Source: Heterohyrax brucei (lineage: Eukaryota > Chordata > Mammalia > Hyracoidea > Procaviidae). From it: DNA of 64,000 nt. The DNA lies in NCBI GenBank assembly GCA_028571685.1, contig CM053146.1, positions 117,279,431 to 117,343,430 on the forward strand, given 5' to 3'. The notes under the pieces were generated by a model, which was not told the origin of the DNA, searched no databases, and saw only the letters and a program-made list of their open reading frames with translations. The translations under genes and the position numbers were made by a program. Positions 21,557 through 31,260 of the stretch are shown piece by piece (within the stretch, counting starts at the first letter, position 1; each line of letters starts with the position of its first letter).

Positions 21557-23771
21557 CCTTGATAGTCCGAGTGAGGCGTTCGGGGACCCACAAAGGGCAG
21601 TCAGCGTCCTGTGGGAAGATACAGACTGCCCCTCGGGTGGCGGTTATGACGGGGGCAGGGCCCAACCATTTTCCCGAAATGGTATCCTTCCACATTGCCA
21701 AGCGGGATCGATGTGTCTCTGTCCCCGAATGGCGCTCTGCCGCCGACTGCCCCTCCCGATCGAGTGAAAGAAAATTTAATGTGAACAGGGCCAGGGCTAG
21801 TCTGTTCTGTGGGGAATGGCCCTCACCAATTCCCCCTTTTTGTTTTAGTAAGCAAGCCTTGAGAGTGTGATGTGCTCGTTCCACTATGCCCTGGCCTTGA
21901 GGATTGTAAGGGATGCCATGGGAGCAGTGGACACGCATGGCAGCTAGGAAAGCCATGAAGGCTTGGCTAGTGTAAGCAGGACCATTATCTGTTTTAAGAG
22001 TGGAAGGGGCTCCCCATGCTGCCCAAGCAGCAAGGCAATGGGAGATAACATGCCGGGCGGTTTCACCTGTATGGGCACTGGCAAAAATGATCCCAGAACA
22101 GGTGTCCACAGAGACATGCACGTATTTCAATCTGCCGAATTCAGCAATATGTGTGACATCCATCTGCCAGAGGTGACAGGGGCGAAGGCCCCTTGGATTG
22201 ACCCCCATCGGCAAGGCCGGGAGATGTGGGGCACAAGCAGTACAGTTGCGGACGATGCCGCGCGCGGCCTCCCGAGAAATGTGAAAATGACTAGCAAGGG
22301 TTTTAGAATTAACGTGGAATTGTTTGTGGAATTGCAGAGCTTGCTCTAGGGCAGACAGGATAAGGGGAACACGGGTCAAACGGTCTGCAGCAGCATTACC
22401 TTCGGTAATGGGACCCGGAAGGGATTGGTGAGCTCTATGTTGAACAATAAAAAAGGGATGAGTGCGGGAATGAATGAGGTCCTGAATGTTACGGAAAACA
22501 GCTGCGGCGGGGGAGGCAGAGTTAATTAAGCCAGCTGCCTCCAGACAGAGCACTGCTTGCACTACATAGGCAGAGTCAGAGATTAAATTGAATGGGAGGT
22601 GAACTTGCTGGAACACCAACTCAACTGCCTTCAATTCTACAATTTGAGCTGAACAGTTAGGGAACAAGTGGGTCTGAGAGGACTGGCCAGGGATATGAAT
22701 ACTGCCTAGACCAGAGCTAGACCCATCAGTATAGATGGAGACGGCATTTGGGATTGGTTTATTGGAGGTTATCTTGGGGAAGATAACTGGGTGCCGAGAA
22801 TAAAATTGTAAAAATGGGTCTTTTGGGTAGTGATTGTCTACGATTCCAGAGAAGGAGCATAGGAGGATGGCCCAGTCATCAGAGGTGGCGGCCAGGGTCT
22901 GGACTTGGGTCTTATCATATGGGACAATGAGCTGCGAGGGGCTGTGTCCCATGAATTGAATAGCTTCAGACAATCCAATAAAGCCCAGTCGGGCTACAGC
23001 GCCAGGGTACCATTCAATACTACGCTGCGGTGACAGGCGGGGATGGATCCAGCGGAGGGGGCCACCCTGCCATAACACCCCGGTAGGTTGGCGCTGAGTT
23101 GGAATAATACATAATAAAAGAGGGAGGGCAGGGTCCCGACGGCTGAGCGAGGCTACGGAGAGGGTACTTTCCACCCGTTCCAGGGCCTCTCTTGCCTCAG
23201 GAGTCAACTCTCGAGGAGAGGACAGGTGGGGGTCGCCCTTAAGAATGTCATATAACGGGGAAAGTTCAAAGTTTGCGAGCGGTAAATAGGGCCGCACCCA
23301 CTGAATATCTCCAAGGAGTTTTTGAAAGTCATTGAGTGTGTTGAGGCAATCTTTTCTAAGGGTGACCTTTTGAGGTTGAATAGCCTGAGGTGAAATTTTC
23401 GCCCCCAAGAAGTCTGCTTTATCTCCTCTCTGCACCTTCTCTGGGGCAAGGTGAAGCCCCGCACAGGCCATCGCTTCAGAAAGGGCCATGAAACATTGCT
23501 CCAAAGGAGCAATGGAAGCGGCGGTAAGGAGAATATCATCCATATAATGGATGCAAGTGACTTGGGGCCATTTCAGGAGCACTGGGTACAGGACCTTGTA
23601 AACGAACAGTTGACATAGTGTGGGGCTGTTGGCCATGCCCTGCAGCAGCACAACCCATTCATACCGCTGGTCTGGGGTGGTATGATTTACAGCCGGCAGG
23701 GTAAAAGCAAAATGTGATGAGTCATCTGGATGCAGTGGGATGGAGAAAAAGCAATCCTTAATATCCATCAC
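21474..23771 (-). CDS. pol: pol: RT (N-terminally truncated), RNase H and integrase
   Basis: 765 codons without a stop. The frame starts at a GTG two codons after the gag amber codon, not at a natural start. Reverse transcriptase: motif A begins at once (MDIKDCFFSIPL, catalytic Asp3), and the YMDD box is at 76-79. RNase H: D349, E379, D399 and D463. Integrase: zinc-binding His around 486-497 with C510 and C513, catalytic D538, D595 and E631 (35 residues between the last two, the D,D35E pattern), and a C-terminal Trp-rich domain at about 693-735. The finger region of RT and the whole protease are missing. The enzyme core is otherwise preserved, which is unusual for a defective copy and fits a recent insertion. 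The integrase frame also contains a purine tract resembling the 3' PPT. Confidence 0.95.
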   Translation of the reverse strand: MMDIKDCFFSIPLHPDDSSHFAFTLPAVNHTTPDQRYEWVVLLQGMANSPTLCQLFVYKVLYPVLLKWPQVTCIHYMDDILLTAASIAPLEQCFMALSEAMACAGLHLAPEKVQRGDKADFLGAKISPQAIQPQKVTLRKDCLNTLNDFQKLLGDIQWVRPYLPLANFELSPLYDILKGDPHLSSPRELTPEAREALERVESTLSVASLSRRDPALPLLLCIIPTQRQPTGVLWQGGPLRWIHPRLSPQRSIEWYPGAVARLGFIGLSEAIQFMGHSPSQLIVPYDKTQVQTLAATSDDWAILLCSFSGIVDNHYPKDPFLQFYSRHPVIFPKITSNKPIPNAVSIYTDGSSSGLGSIHIPGQSSQTHLFPNCSAQIVELKAVELVFQQVHLPFNLISDSAYVVQAVLCLEAAGLINSASPAAAVFRNIQDLIHSRTHPFFIVQHRAHQSLPGPITEGNAAADRLTRVPLILSALEQALQFHKQFHVNSKTLASHFHISREAARGIVRNCTACAPHLPALPMGVNPRGLRPCHLWQMDVTHIAEFGRLKYVHVSVDTCSGIIFASAHTGETARHVISHCLAAWAAWGAPSTLKTDNGPAYTSQAFMAFLAAMRVHCSHGIPYNPQGQGIVERAHHTLKACLLKQKGGIGEGHSPQNRLALALFTLNFLSLDREGQSAAERHSGTETHRSRLAMWKDTISGKWLGPAPVITATRGAVCIFPQDADCPLWVPERLTRTIKDGSAATQPVSTAADTVDPPPGSNGGGR
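21831..21852 (-). promoter_or_regulatory. Central polypurine-tract-like site within integrase
   Basis: The minus strand here carries the same ACTAAAACAAAA stretch followed by a G5 run. It matches the 3' PPT plus its upstream CTTACT at all but about one position over some 20 bases. Central PPTs are known to prime plus strands in lentiviruses and spumaviruses. A role here is inference. It also encodes the KQKGG residues of integrase. Confidence 0.6.
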
Positions 23772-23777
23772 TATGAT

Positions 23778-24647
23778 CTATGGAGTGTCCGAGGAAGGGC
23801 TCCCCTCCCCAGGCGGTGGCTTGCGCCCCTTAAGGGGGCAGTTTCTTCGGAAGTGATCAGGTTGCCCACAATTAAAGCATCCCGAGGGTTTTTGAGGCCC
23901 CCGGGAGGGGACGGTAGATGAGGCTTGTATAGCCGCAACCACAGCGGCTGCCAACCCAGAGTTAGCAGGGTTGACATCTCGGCAGAGGCGGAGCCACACT
24001 TCTAAACCCTTATTCTTATGGGCTGTGATAATCTTCCTGCACTCCTCTGAGCATTGCTCAAAAACCAACTGCTTCAAGAAAACAGTGGTATTAGGGGATT
24101 CACCCATGACCTTTTGGACAGAGTCAGACATACGTGCTACGAAGTCGGAGAAGGTTTCTGTGGGTTTCTGAAAAATTTTTGTAAGCTGTCCAGCGCCTTC
24201 TCCCCTGTGAGGGAGGGCCTGCCAAGCTCTTATTGCTAACTTGCCTACCTGCTCATAAACCTGAGGGGGATATTCAGCTTGCTGGTTCACATATGGGCCA
24301 TACCCCATCAGCATTTCAACCGTCCATTCAGGCTGACGAAGGACACTAGCGTTCTTCGCTGCTTGTTCAGTGGCATAATCATACATAAGAGACCTCCAGT
24401 CGAGGAATTGACCCGGAGACAGACAGGTACGGGCCAAGTTAGTCCAATCACTGGGCGTCAGGGCGGTCTCCGCCAGGGATCGTAACATACCCAGTACAAA
24501 AGGGGAACTGGCCCCATAGGCCCTTACACCATCTGCTAGGTTTTTGACTAATTTAAAGTCTAGAGGTTCGTGATGGCGATCTCCCTGATCGTCAATAAAA
24601 ACCGGGAAGGCGGCGGCGTTAAAGCCTCGCCAGAAATTCTTCCCCAA
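23778..24647 (-). pseudogene. gag: gag: capsid and truncated nucleocapsid
   Basis: 289 codons (the frame begins at a non-ATG codon). Capsid: FPVF near residue 14, a helical N-terminal domain, and the major homology region at about 154-173 (QLTKIFQKPTETFSDFV), diagnostic of retroviral capsid. Nucleocapsid: one zinc knuckle C257-C260-H265-C270. Betaretroviruses normally have two knuckles, and the second is missing with the deletion that follows. The frame ends in TAG (23780-23778), and pol resumes in the same frame two codons later. Upstream, the frame is open through a nine-C run (24697-24705), where it meets the matrix frame. A PPPY-type late motif is read in this frame across that run. Capsid and nucleocapsid package the genome in the particle. 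Confidence 0.85.
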
Positions 24648-25264
24648 TAGGCTACGCCGCGGGGTGCTGCCATTGTCAGTATTGTTGGGGTTGTAAGGGG
24701 GGGGGCAGAAGGCGAGGGGCAGGGAAGATTGAGCCTCAGGCCTGATAGTCCTTCCCCTAAACCTGAGGCAGGGTCCCCGTCCGGGGGTTTATCCTTAACC
24801 GGAGGGGTCTTTCCCTCAACTCCCCGTGAGCGGTTGCTCCTATCTCGCGGGTGATAATCTTCGGGGCCATTGTCTGTGCTGCTCCCAGACTCATCGCTGT
24901 CTGAGTTTTGAGGAGAGTCGCCTCTCCTCGAGGCCTCCTCCTGTACCTGTTCAAACGCATCCTGTCCCTGTGTCAATAGCCTTTCGAAGATTCCAGTCTC
25001 ATCCTGCAAACAGGTTAACACCAGAATCCAGACGCTCATCACCCCAGGGGCGAGGCGGCCTTGAGCGTCCTCTCTAGTGAGGTCTCCCCCCAATTTATTC
25101 CAGGCGCCCAAGGTGAGGTGGCCCGAAACAAGGAACCACGGGGCCGCCTGTTCTACTGCTCTTAAGAAGGCCTCTATGGTTCTTGACTTTATCCCCACTC
25201 CCTTGCATTTAAACAAGCCTTTCAGGGAGTGTACCAATTTCTGGCTAGAAGGTTGATTCCCCAT
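24560..25264 (-). pseudogene. gag: gag: matrix and phosphoprotein region
   Basis: Starts at ATG 25264 with MGNQ, giving an N-terminal Gly2 suitable for myristoylation and membrane targeting of the particle precursor. A betaretrovirus-like matrix domain (about residues 1-100, with WFLVSGHLTLGAWNKLGGDL) is followed by an acidic, Ser-rich stretch (NSDSDESGSSTDNG) and a Pro-rich linker. At the nine-C run (24697-24705) the reading leaves the capsid frame, so the last 45 or so residues are out of frame and end at 24560. Whether the run length is a true mutation or a sequencing slip cannot be seen here. Confidence 0.85.
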
Positions 25265-25339
25265 GTCTATGTGATTTCAGGCTATCTACAAGCCTCCGGT
25301 TAATACCGACCCGGTAAATACCGTCCCAGGCAACTGCCT

Positions 25340-25348
25340 GCTCACCTG
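25340..25348 (-). promoter_or_regulatory. Putative major splice donor
   Basis: CAG/GTGAGC on the minus strand in the leader between the primer site and gag, a strong match to the donor consensus. It would give the spliced env RNA. Confidence 0.6.
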
Positions 25349-25381
25349 TCCGGGCGTCCCCGCGGTGAGGGTCGCTTCAGG

Positions 25382-25399
25382 CCCCACGTTCGGGCGCCA
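25382..25399 (-). promoter_or_regulatory. Primer binding site, tRNA-Lys type
   Basis: TGGCGCCCGAACGTGGGG on the minus strand, two bases after the 5' LTR. TGGCGCCC is the tRNA-Lys complement. The following bases mix features of the Lys1,2 type (ACGTGGGG) and the Lys3 type (CGAAC). Confidence 0.85.
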
Positions 25400-25401
25400 G
25401 A

Positions 25402-25665
25402 TGTCGCAGCCCAAGTTCCCCTTTGCCCGCAAAGGAGAGGACCGAGACACTGTTTCAGCAGGAGACGAGAAGCGGAACACTTTATTTCCTGTTACCACTG
25501 CTTTTATACCAAAGGGAGCGAGGCGCCGATAGGATGGGTACTGTCCAATGGGCGATGAGCTGGCTTAGTTGCTGGGCAGACACTGCCGTGGTGAGGGCTT
25601 AAGGCAGGGCGCGGTCCTTCCGGTCGGCGCCATTTTGGTGGCGCAGTCTCCATGAGCTCCCAACA
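25402..25665 (-). repeat. 5' LTR of the provirus
   Basis: Identical in all 264 positions to the LTR at 19891-20154. It carries the provirus promoter (TATAAAA at 25502-25508) and AATAAA at 25481-25486. Confidence 0.95.
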
Positions 25666-25671
25666 TATACA

Positions 25672-26060
25672 CACACACATACATATATCTTTGCTTTATT
25701 TATTTGAACTGTAAATCCTACTTTTGTAGTAAAGAAAAATGCATTTTATGATGGTTCAAAAAGTTTCATTAAAAATAATGAAAAAGGCTATGAAGAAAGA
25801 GACTAGAGTAAAACATATCCTCAGTCATTGCCAGATGACTTTGTGTTTTACCTTATGTTTTTCATTTTCCAGAAATAAAATTTAAAAAAAAATTAAAAAC
25901 CCTGTTTTATCACTGACTCATATCAGTAGGACTTGCATCATCCAGGGGCCACCGGGACACACAGAATCCCAGATAACTGGTATCAAAATCCATAACTCAT
26001 AACAAAAATTCTAAATTGGTCCTCTAATCAGTATGCCTTCATTAGCAAAAACATATAATA
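25672..26060. other. AT-rich flank without recognised feature
   Basis: Starts in a short TA/CA-rich run next to the target duplication. It contains the weak fourth block of the array at 19577-19890, then unrecognised AT-rich sequence. Confidence 0.5.
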
Positions 26061-28400
26061 TCAACCAAAAATTCAAAAGAGAAAATAATTTGGTCTTGAA
26101 AGAGCTAATTCAAATGCACAAAAACAAAAGAACCAAAAATCATAAATAAGAAGGTGAATAGCATGAAAAGGGGGAAGAAAACACCTCTATATGGGAGCAA
26201 TATTTGTGTATGTCACTGGAATTACAATAATATAAATCTGAAGCCACTTCTGATAAGATATATGGTACAGTAAGCTTTAGAACAACGATTAAGGAAATGA
26301 CTCAAAAGAATAGTGAAAAACTCATTAAATAGATTAAAATGATACATTAGAAAATACTAAATATAAAGGGAAGCAGTTAAGGAAGGATTAAGGAACAGAG
26401 ATGAGATATATAGAAAACAAGAAGTAAAATGGTCAACATCAATTCAACTATAGCAACAATAGCATGAAATATGAGTGCATGAAATAATTTAAAAATCAGA
26501 GATTGTCAAACTAGATAAAAATACATGATGTGACTCTATGCTATCTATAGGAGACATAGTTTAGATTCAAAGATACCGATTGAAAGTAAAAGGATGAAAA
26601 ATGATATATCATGCAAACAGCAACCACGAGAAAGCTGCTGTGGATATACTAATATTAGACACAATATACTTCAAAACAAAAAAATATGTTACTAAAGATA
26701 AGAAAAGGTACATTTTACAATAATAAGAGAGTCAATCCATCAGGAAATAGACTAATTCTGAATATATGCACCTATCAATAGAACACCAAAATACGTGAAA
26801 CAAAAACTGACATAAATTAAGGAAGAAACAGACAATAATAGCTAAGGACTTCAATATCCCACTTTTAACAACGGATAGAACAAGCAGAAGATTATCGAGA
26901 AGCAGAAGGCTTTGACAATGCTGTAAACCTACAAAACATAACAGTTATCTACAGAACATTCTGGCCAACAACACTTGAATCTATCTTCTTCACAAGTACA
27001 TATGAAAATTTCTTCTTCACAAGTACATATGACAAAACAAACAACAATAAGATTTTTAAAAATAGATATAGTGCAGAGTGGAACTGCTCTATCGAGTTTC
27101 CAAGGGGCACCTAGTGACTGGTAACGTTTTGGTTAGCAGCTGTAGCACTTAACCACTATGCCACCAAGGTTTTCCCTACAGAGTAATAGTAATCAACAAT
27201 GTGCGATACTGATATACAGACAGATACAGATATATAGGTTAACAGAAAAGAATTTGGAGTTCAGCAATAAATCTATGTGTCCCTGGTCAACTGATTTTCA
27301 ACAAGGTTTCCGAGACAATTCAACATGTGACAGAAACTATCTTTTCAACAAATGGTGCTGGAAAAACTGGATACAAACATGCAGAAGAATTAAGTTGCAC
27401 ACTTAATTCCTACCACCTACAAAAGCTAATCAAAATGATTCAAAAACTTAAATGTAAGCACTAAAACTATAAAATTCTTACAGGATAATGAGATAGACCT
27501 ACATGCCATCAGATTGGACAATGTACTTATTCTTAGGTGTGACCCCAAATGCACAAGCAACAACAAAGAAAATAGATGAACTGGACTTCATTAAAATAAA
27601 GAATCTGTCTACTTCAAAGGATGCTATCAAGAAAATAAAAAGACAACTCACAAAATGAAAGAAAATATTTGCAAAGTATGTATCTGGTAAGGGATTTGTA
27701 TACAGAATATGAAAAGACTCCTAGAATCCAGCAACAACAACAACAAAAAAATCCAATTTAAAAATGAGCAAAAGATCTGAACAGATACTTTTCCAAAGAA
27801 GATATGCAGATTGCCAATAAGCACATAAAAAAATGTTCAACATTATTAGTTATCAGTGAAATGCATATCAAAACTACTATGAGATACCACTGACGCCTAC
27901 TAAGATAACTATAATAAAAAAATCAGATAACAACGAGGTTGACAGGGATATGAAGAAATTAACTCTCACACACTGGAGAAATGTAAAATGCAGCAGCTGC
28001 TTTGGAAAGCAGCCTGACACTTCCTTAAACAATTAAAAACATAGAGTTACTGTATGACCCAGCAATTCTAGTAGTAGGAACACAGCCAAGAAAAGTAAGA
28101 TATATGTCCACATAAAAACTTACACGTAAATGTTCTTAGTACGATTATTCATAATAGCCAGAAAGAGGAAACAACTCAAATGTCCCTTAGCTGATGAGTG
28201 GACAGGTAAAATATCATATATCCACACGGGGGATATTATTCAGCTGAAAAAGGAAGGCAGTACTGATACATACAACAACATGGATGAACCTTGAAAACAT
28301 GCTAAGTGAAAGATGTCACTTATTATAGACCACATATTATAGATTTTCATTCATATGAAATGTCCAGAACAGGCAAGTCTAAAAAGATAAGATGTAAATT
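26060..28400 (+). mobile_element. Old LINE-1, ORF2 and 3' region
   Basis: Degenerate LINE-1: the endonuclease/RT-upstream part at about 26480-27000, then ORF2 C-terminal text (aacaaatggtgctggaaaaactgg, aaaatgagcaaaagatctgaacag, gtgaaatgcatatcaaaac), then the 3' end to about 28400. It is interrupted by an AfroSINE at 27058-27178. A perfect short duplication (period 27 bp) lies at about 26985-27032. No frame survives. Confidence 0.7.
27058..27178 (-). mobile_element. AfroSINE, truncated
   Basis: Reverse-complement copy (gtgcagagtggaactgctc, gagtttccaaggggcacc, gttagcagctgtagcact, ccaccaaggttttcc) inserted in the LINE-1. Confidence 0.8.
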
Positions 28401-28734
28401 AGAAATTGCTTAGAGATGGGATATAAAGGGTGTAGAAAGAGCTCAAGAGAATTTGAGATTGACCAAGAAGAAAGATATGAACTCAAGATAGCGTTTCACA
28501 ACAAGCTATTTATTAGGGCCAACCCACTGTCAGCAGAAGGCAGAGAGCAGCCCCCACAGCAGGATGGCTTCCAGAGGCAGGTGGTATTGGCAGCCACCAC
28601 AAGAGAAAAGGGATATGAAAACCCCTGGGGAACCAGGGGAAGCAGGAGACCTTACGTGCTTTCACACACATCCTCCTGGAGCCAAGTGGAGAGCCTGGGT
28701 TCAGGAACTCCACAGGCAGTAGCACCTTACCAAA
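28401..28734. other. Unrecognised, moderately GC-rich
   Basis: Contains most of a 134-codon plus-strand open frame (28416-28820) that runs into the neighbouring SINE, so it is not a gene. The GC-rich middle could be an old LTR, but I cannot match it. Confidence 0.4.
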
Positions 28735-28876
28735 ACACCAAAACCAAACCCATTGCCACGAAGACTGGACAGAGTGGAACTGCCCCAAAAGAGTTTTCAA
28801 GGAGTGGCTGGTGGATTTGAACTGAGAACATTCTGGTTAAGAACTTAGCTCTTAACCACTGCAGCATCAGGGCTCC
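28735..28876 (-). mobile_element. AfroSINE
   Basis: Reverse complement, well preserved: accaaacccattgccac, tggacagagtggaactgcc, gtggctggtggatttgaac and taaccactgcagcatcaggg. Confidence 0.85.
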
Positions 28877-29169
28877 AGCAACATCTTAGGGTTCTTAGAA
28901 CTACAGCAGTCTACGTTATCTAGGGCTAACAGAGATTAGGTACAGTTTATTGGAATATGTAAAGCAGGTAGGCTCTAAATGGCTCACAATCTGCTTACTT
29001 GGGCTATTTTTAAAACAATTATTATGTGTACAGATTTGAGTTTGGTGCTAGCAGATTTTTTTTTTTTTTTACTACAGGCTGCAGCTTGCCTGTAGAAGTA
29101 AACAACTTGGGCCAATATCCAAAGGCCGTTTCTCCCTCGTTTATATAACAGCTGGCAAGGAGGTAATAA

Positions 29170-29378
29170 GGAGCTCTGCTGACACAGTGGTTTAACAATT
29201 GGCTGCTATTCAAAAGGTTAGCAGTTCAACCCCACCAGCTGCTCTGTGGAAGAAAGGTGTCAGTCTGCTTCCACAGAGCTTACAGCCTGGGAAGCCCTGT
29301 GGGGCAGTTCTGTTCTGCCCTGTAGGGTTGCTATGACTCAGAATCAACTTGATGGCATGGAGTTTGGCTGGGTTTTTA
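29170..29378 (+). mobile_element. AfroSINE, near full length
   Basis: Sense copy: ggagctctgctgacacagtgg head with A-box-like text, gttagcagttcaacccc B-box-like text, tggggcagttctgttctgcc body, and ggttgctatgactcagaatc tail. Confidence 0.85.
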
Positions 29379-29384
29379 AGGGAG

Positions 29385-29935
29385 TGATAGCTGAAGAATA
29401 CCAGATTCCTCTTTGAAGTGATAAAAATATTCTAAAATTGAATGAGGTGATAGTCGACAATACTACAGACATTGAATGGTACATCTTAAATGGATGAATT
29501 GTATTGTATGGAATCTTTACATCTCAATAAAGCTGCCATTTAAAAAAAACTGAGGGACATTTCTATAAAATATCTGATTTGCACTCCTCAAAACTATCTA
29601 GGACATCAGAAACAAAAGAAGTCTAAGAAGCTCAATGCACCAGAAGAAGCTAAGGAGATGTGACAACTAAATACAATGTGGCATTCTGGATGGGATCCTG
29701 GAACAGAAAAAAAAATTGGGGAAAAGTGAGTGAAATCTGATAGATCACAGATTTTCATTAAAAGTCATGTACCCACACTGACTCTTGGCTTGTGGCAAAT
29801 GTACCACAGCGATGTAAGATGTTAACATTAGGGGAAGCTGGGTGAGGTAAACACAGTCTCTCTTGTCTTTGTAACTCTTCTGTAAATCTAAAACTATTTT
29901 AAAATAAAGCCAAAGCCAATTGCCATCAAGTCAGA
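29385..29935 (+). mobile_element. Two LINE-1 3' ends and a SINE stub
   Basis: About 29400-29560 and 29560-29905 each look like old LINE-1 3' UTR ends, with atctcaataaagctgcc and ttctgtaaatctaaaac terminal blocks respectively. They are followed by a short AfroSINE stub (ccaattgccatcaagtc) at 29908-29935. Confidence 0.55.
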
Positions 29936-31030
29936 TACATACGTTCAATTTTTTTAAAAAAGACTACTTTAGATAAGCATTTCCCAGCTTCTCTTAACTG
30001 TAGGAGTTAGCTTAAGATGACAGAAGTTAACATGTCCCTGCTTTGTGGAGAGGCCAGTGAAAAAAGTATGCATATTGGGTGAATGCTACTGCAAGGGACT
30101 TGGAGAAGAAGGATGACATCGTTTGACATCATTAAAGAGGGTAAAAGAAGTAGAAAAAGTGTGGCAGGTGCTGGCATCTAATCTTGGTGGCCAAACCAAG
30201 CAGAGCCTTGATGGCAAACAAGTTCCCATGTAGAAGAGGAGAGAAATACAACATAAGAAGAGGGAGGGCAATGGCTGACTGATGGAGAGACCAGCCAAGG
30301 ACATTGGGTATGACGCCAGCTCTCTAGAAGTTACCCATGTAGGTGCAAAATACTGAAGCCCTCAGACACCTCTTTCTTGGTCACACAGATTTTCTTTTCT
30401 TTTCACAGGATAATTCTTTACCACTATCCCTCCTCACAAACACACAAAGAGATACAAATGACCACAGACTCCTTTTCTCTCACTGCTTCCCATTAGGCTA
30501 GTGTTCTGCAGCTCATTAAGTACTTTGGAAAATGTTTTAAGAAATAGCCTTACAGGAATAGCTTGTAAACATAGACTCCACTGACAAAACAAGGAAATAT
30601 CTGAGATATAGCTCTCCAATATTAAAAGAAAAAAAAATGCAAAAGAAGAATATAATCAGAATATAGCGAAGTCATTTATTTTGCGGACATTTAGTGAGCA
30701 TTTAATATAAATAAGTGTTAAGCCAGGGGCTGTGAATGGGAAGAGCAGCATACTCTCCACCAGCCACTGCGAAGCTTACAATCAAAGTAGCTAGGCAAAG
30801 AGGCAAGCTAGGTACGTAGGCAAGGAGGCAAGCGAGGCAGTCATCAGGAAGAAAGAACTTAAAGAAAATGAATTAAAAAAACACAGTCAGTGGCAAAACA
30901 CTAATAACAATCCAGTTCTAAACCAATCTGCTGCCTCATCATGTGAAAATCTCTTGCAGAAGCTTGAGTTAGAAGAAAAGCCACCCAGAGAAATATGGTC
31001 TGTGAAGGAGACACGGGAGGCAACGGTTCG
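29936..31030. other. Stretch without clear feature
   Basis: About 30675-30800 (catttattttgcggacattta, gttaagccaggggctg) resembles a decayed mammal-wide repeat. A short array of ggcaag/aggcaag-type units lies at about 30790-30840. No gene seen. Confidence 0.45.
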
Positions 31031-31034
31031 GGCT

Positions 31035-31260
31035 AACACTCACTGAGCACTCACTGTTCATCCATCAGAAACCACACTAAGAATTTAACATGCATTTTGC
31101 CACTTAATCACACAATTTGCCACTTAATCACAAATAGGTATATCTTTAATCTCAATTTTCCAGCTGAGAAAGTAGTCTAAAGAGGCTCCACAACTTGTCC
31201 AAGGACACACAGATCCGGTAAGTGAAAGTCAGGCAGCTTGTCTCCAGAGTCCATGTGCTG
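31035..31260 (-). mobile_element. MIR SINE
   Basis: Reverse-complement MIR: cactgagcactcactg, ctcaattttccagctgag, gtccaaggacacacag. A local duplication of the tttgccacttaatcaca block occurs within it (31096-31130). Confidence 0.65.

Larger units (their letters stand above)
19891..25665 (-). mobile_element. Young class II (betaretrovirus-like) provirus, internally deleted
   Basis: Complete LTR-to-LTR endogenous retrovirus of 5775 bp on the minus strand. It is flanked by the exact 6-bp duplication TATACA (19885-19890 and 25666-25671), the length typical of betaretroviruses. The LTRs are identical across 264 bp. In sense order it has a Lys-type primer site, splice donor, gag in two frames, a deletion removing protease and the RT N-terminus, an intact RT-RNase H-integrase frame, a truncated env, and a polypurine tract. 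Identical LTRs imply recent integration, because the two LTRs are equal at insertion and diverge afterwards. The deletions imply it was copied in trans by intact relatives. GC content is visibly higher than the flanks. It could be polymorphic among individuals. Confidence 0.95.

Noticed and set aside
21421-21870. 149-codon plus-strand open frame across the pol/env overlap
   Set aside because: Antisense shadow of pol and env. No features of a real protein such as an antisense regulatory gene could be shown.
28416-28820. 134-codon open frame
   Set aside because: Its end lies inside an AfroSINE and no domain is visible.
29038-29070. T-rich run as a possible polymerase III terminator of a small RNA gene
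   Set aside because: No upstream A and B box pair in proper spacing. The neighbouring tRNA-like text belongs to an AfroSINE.
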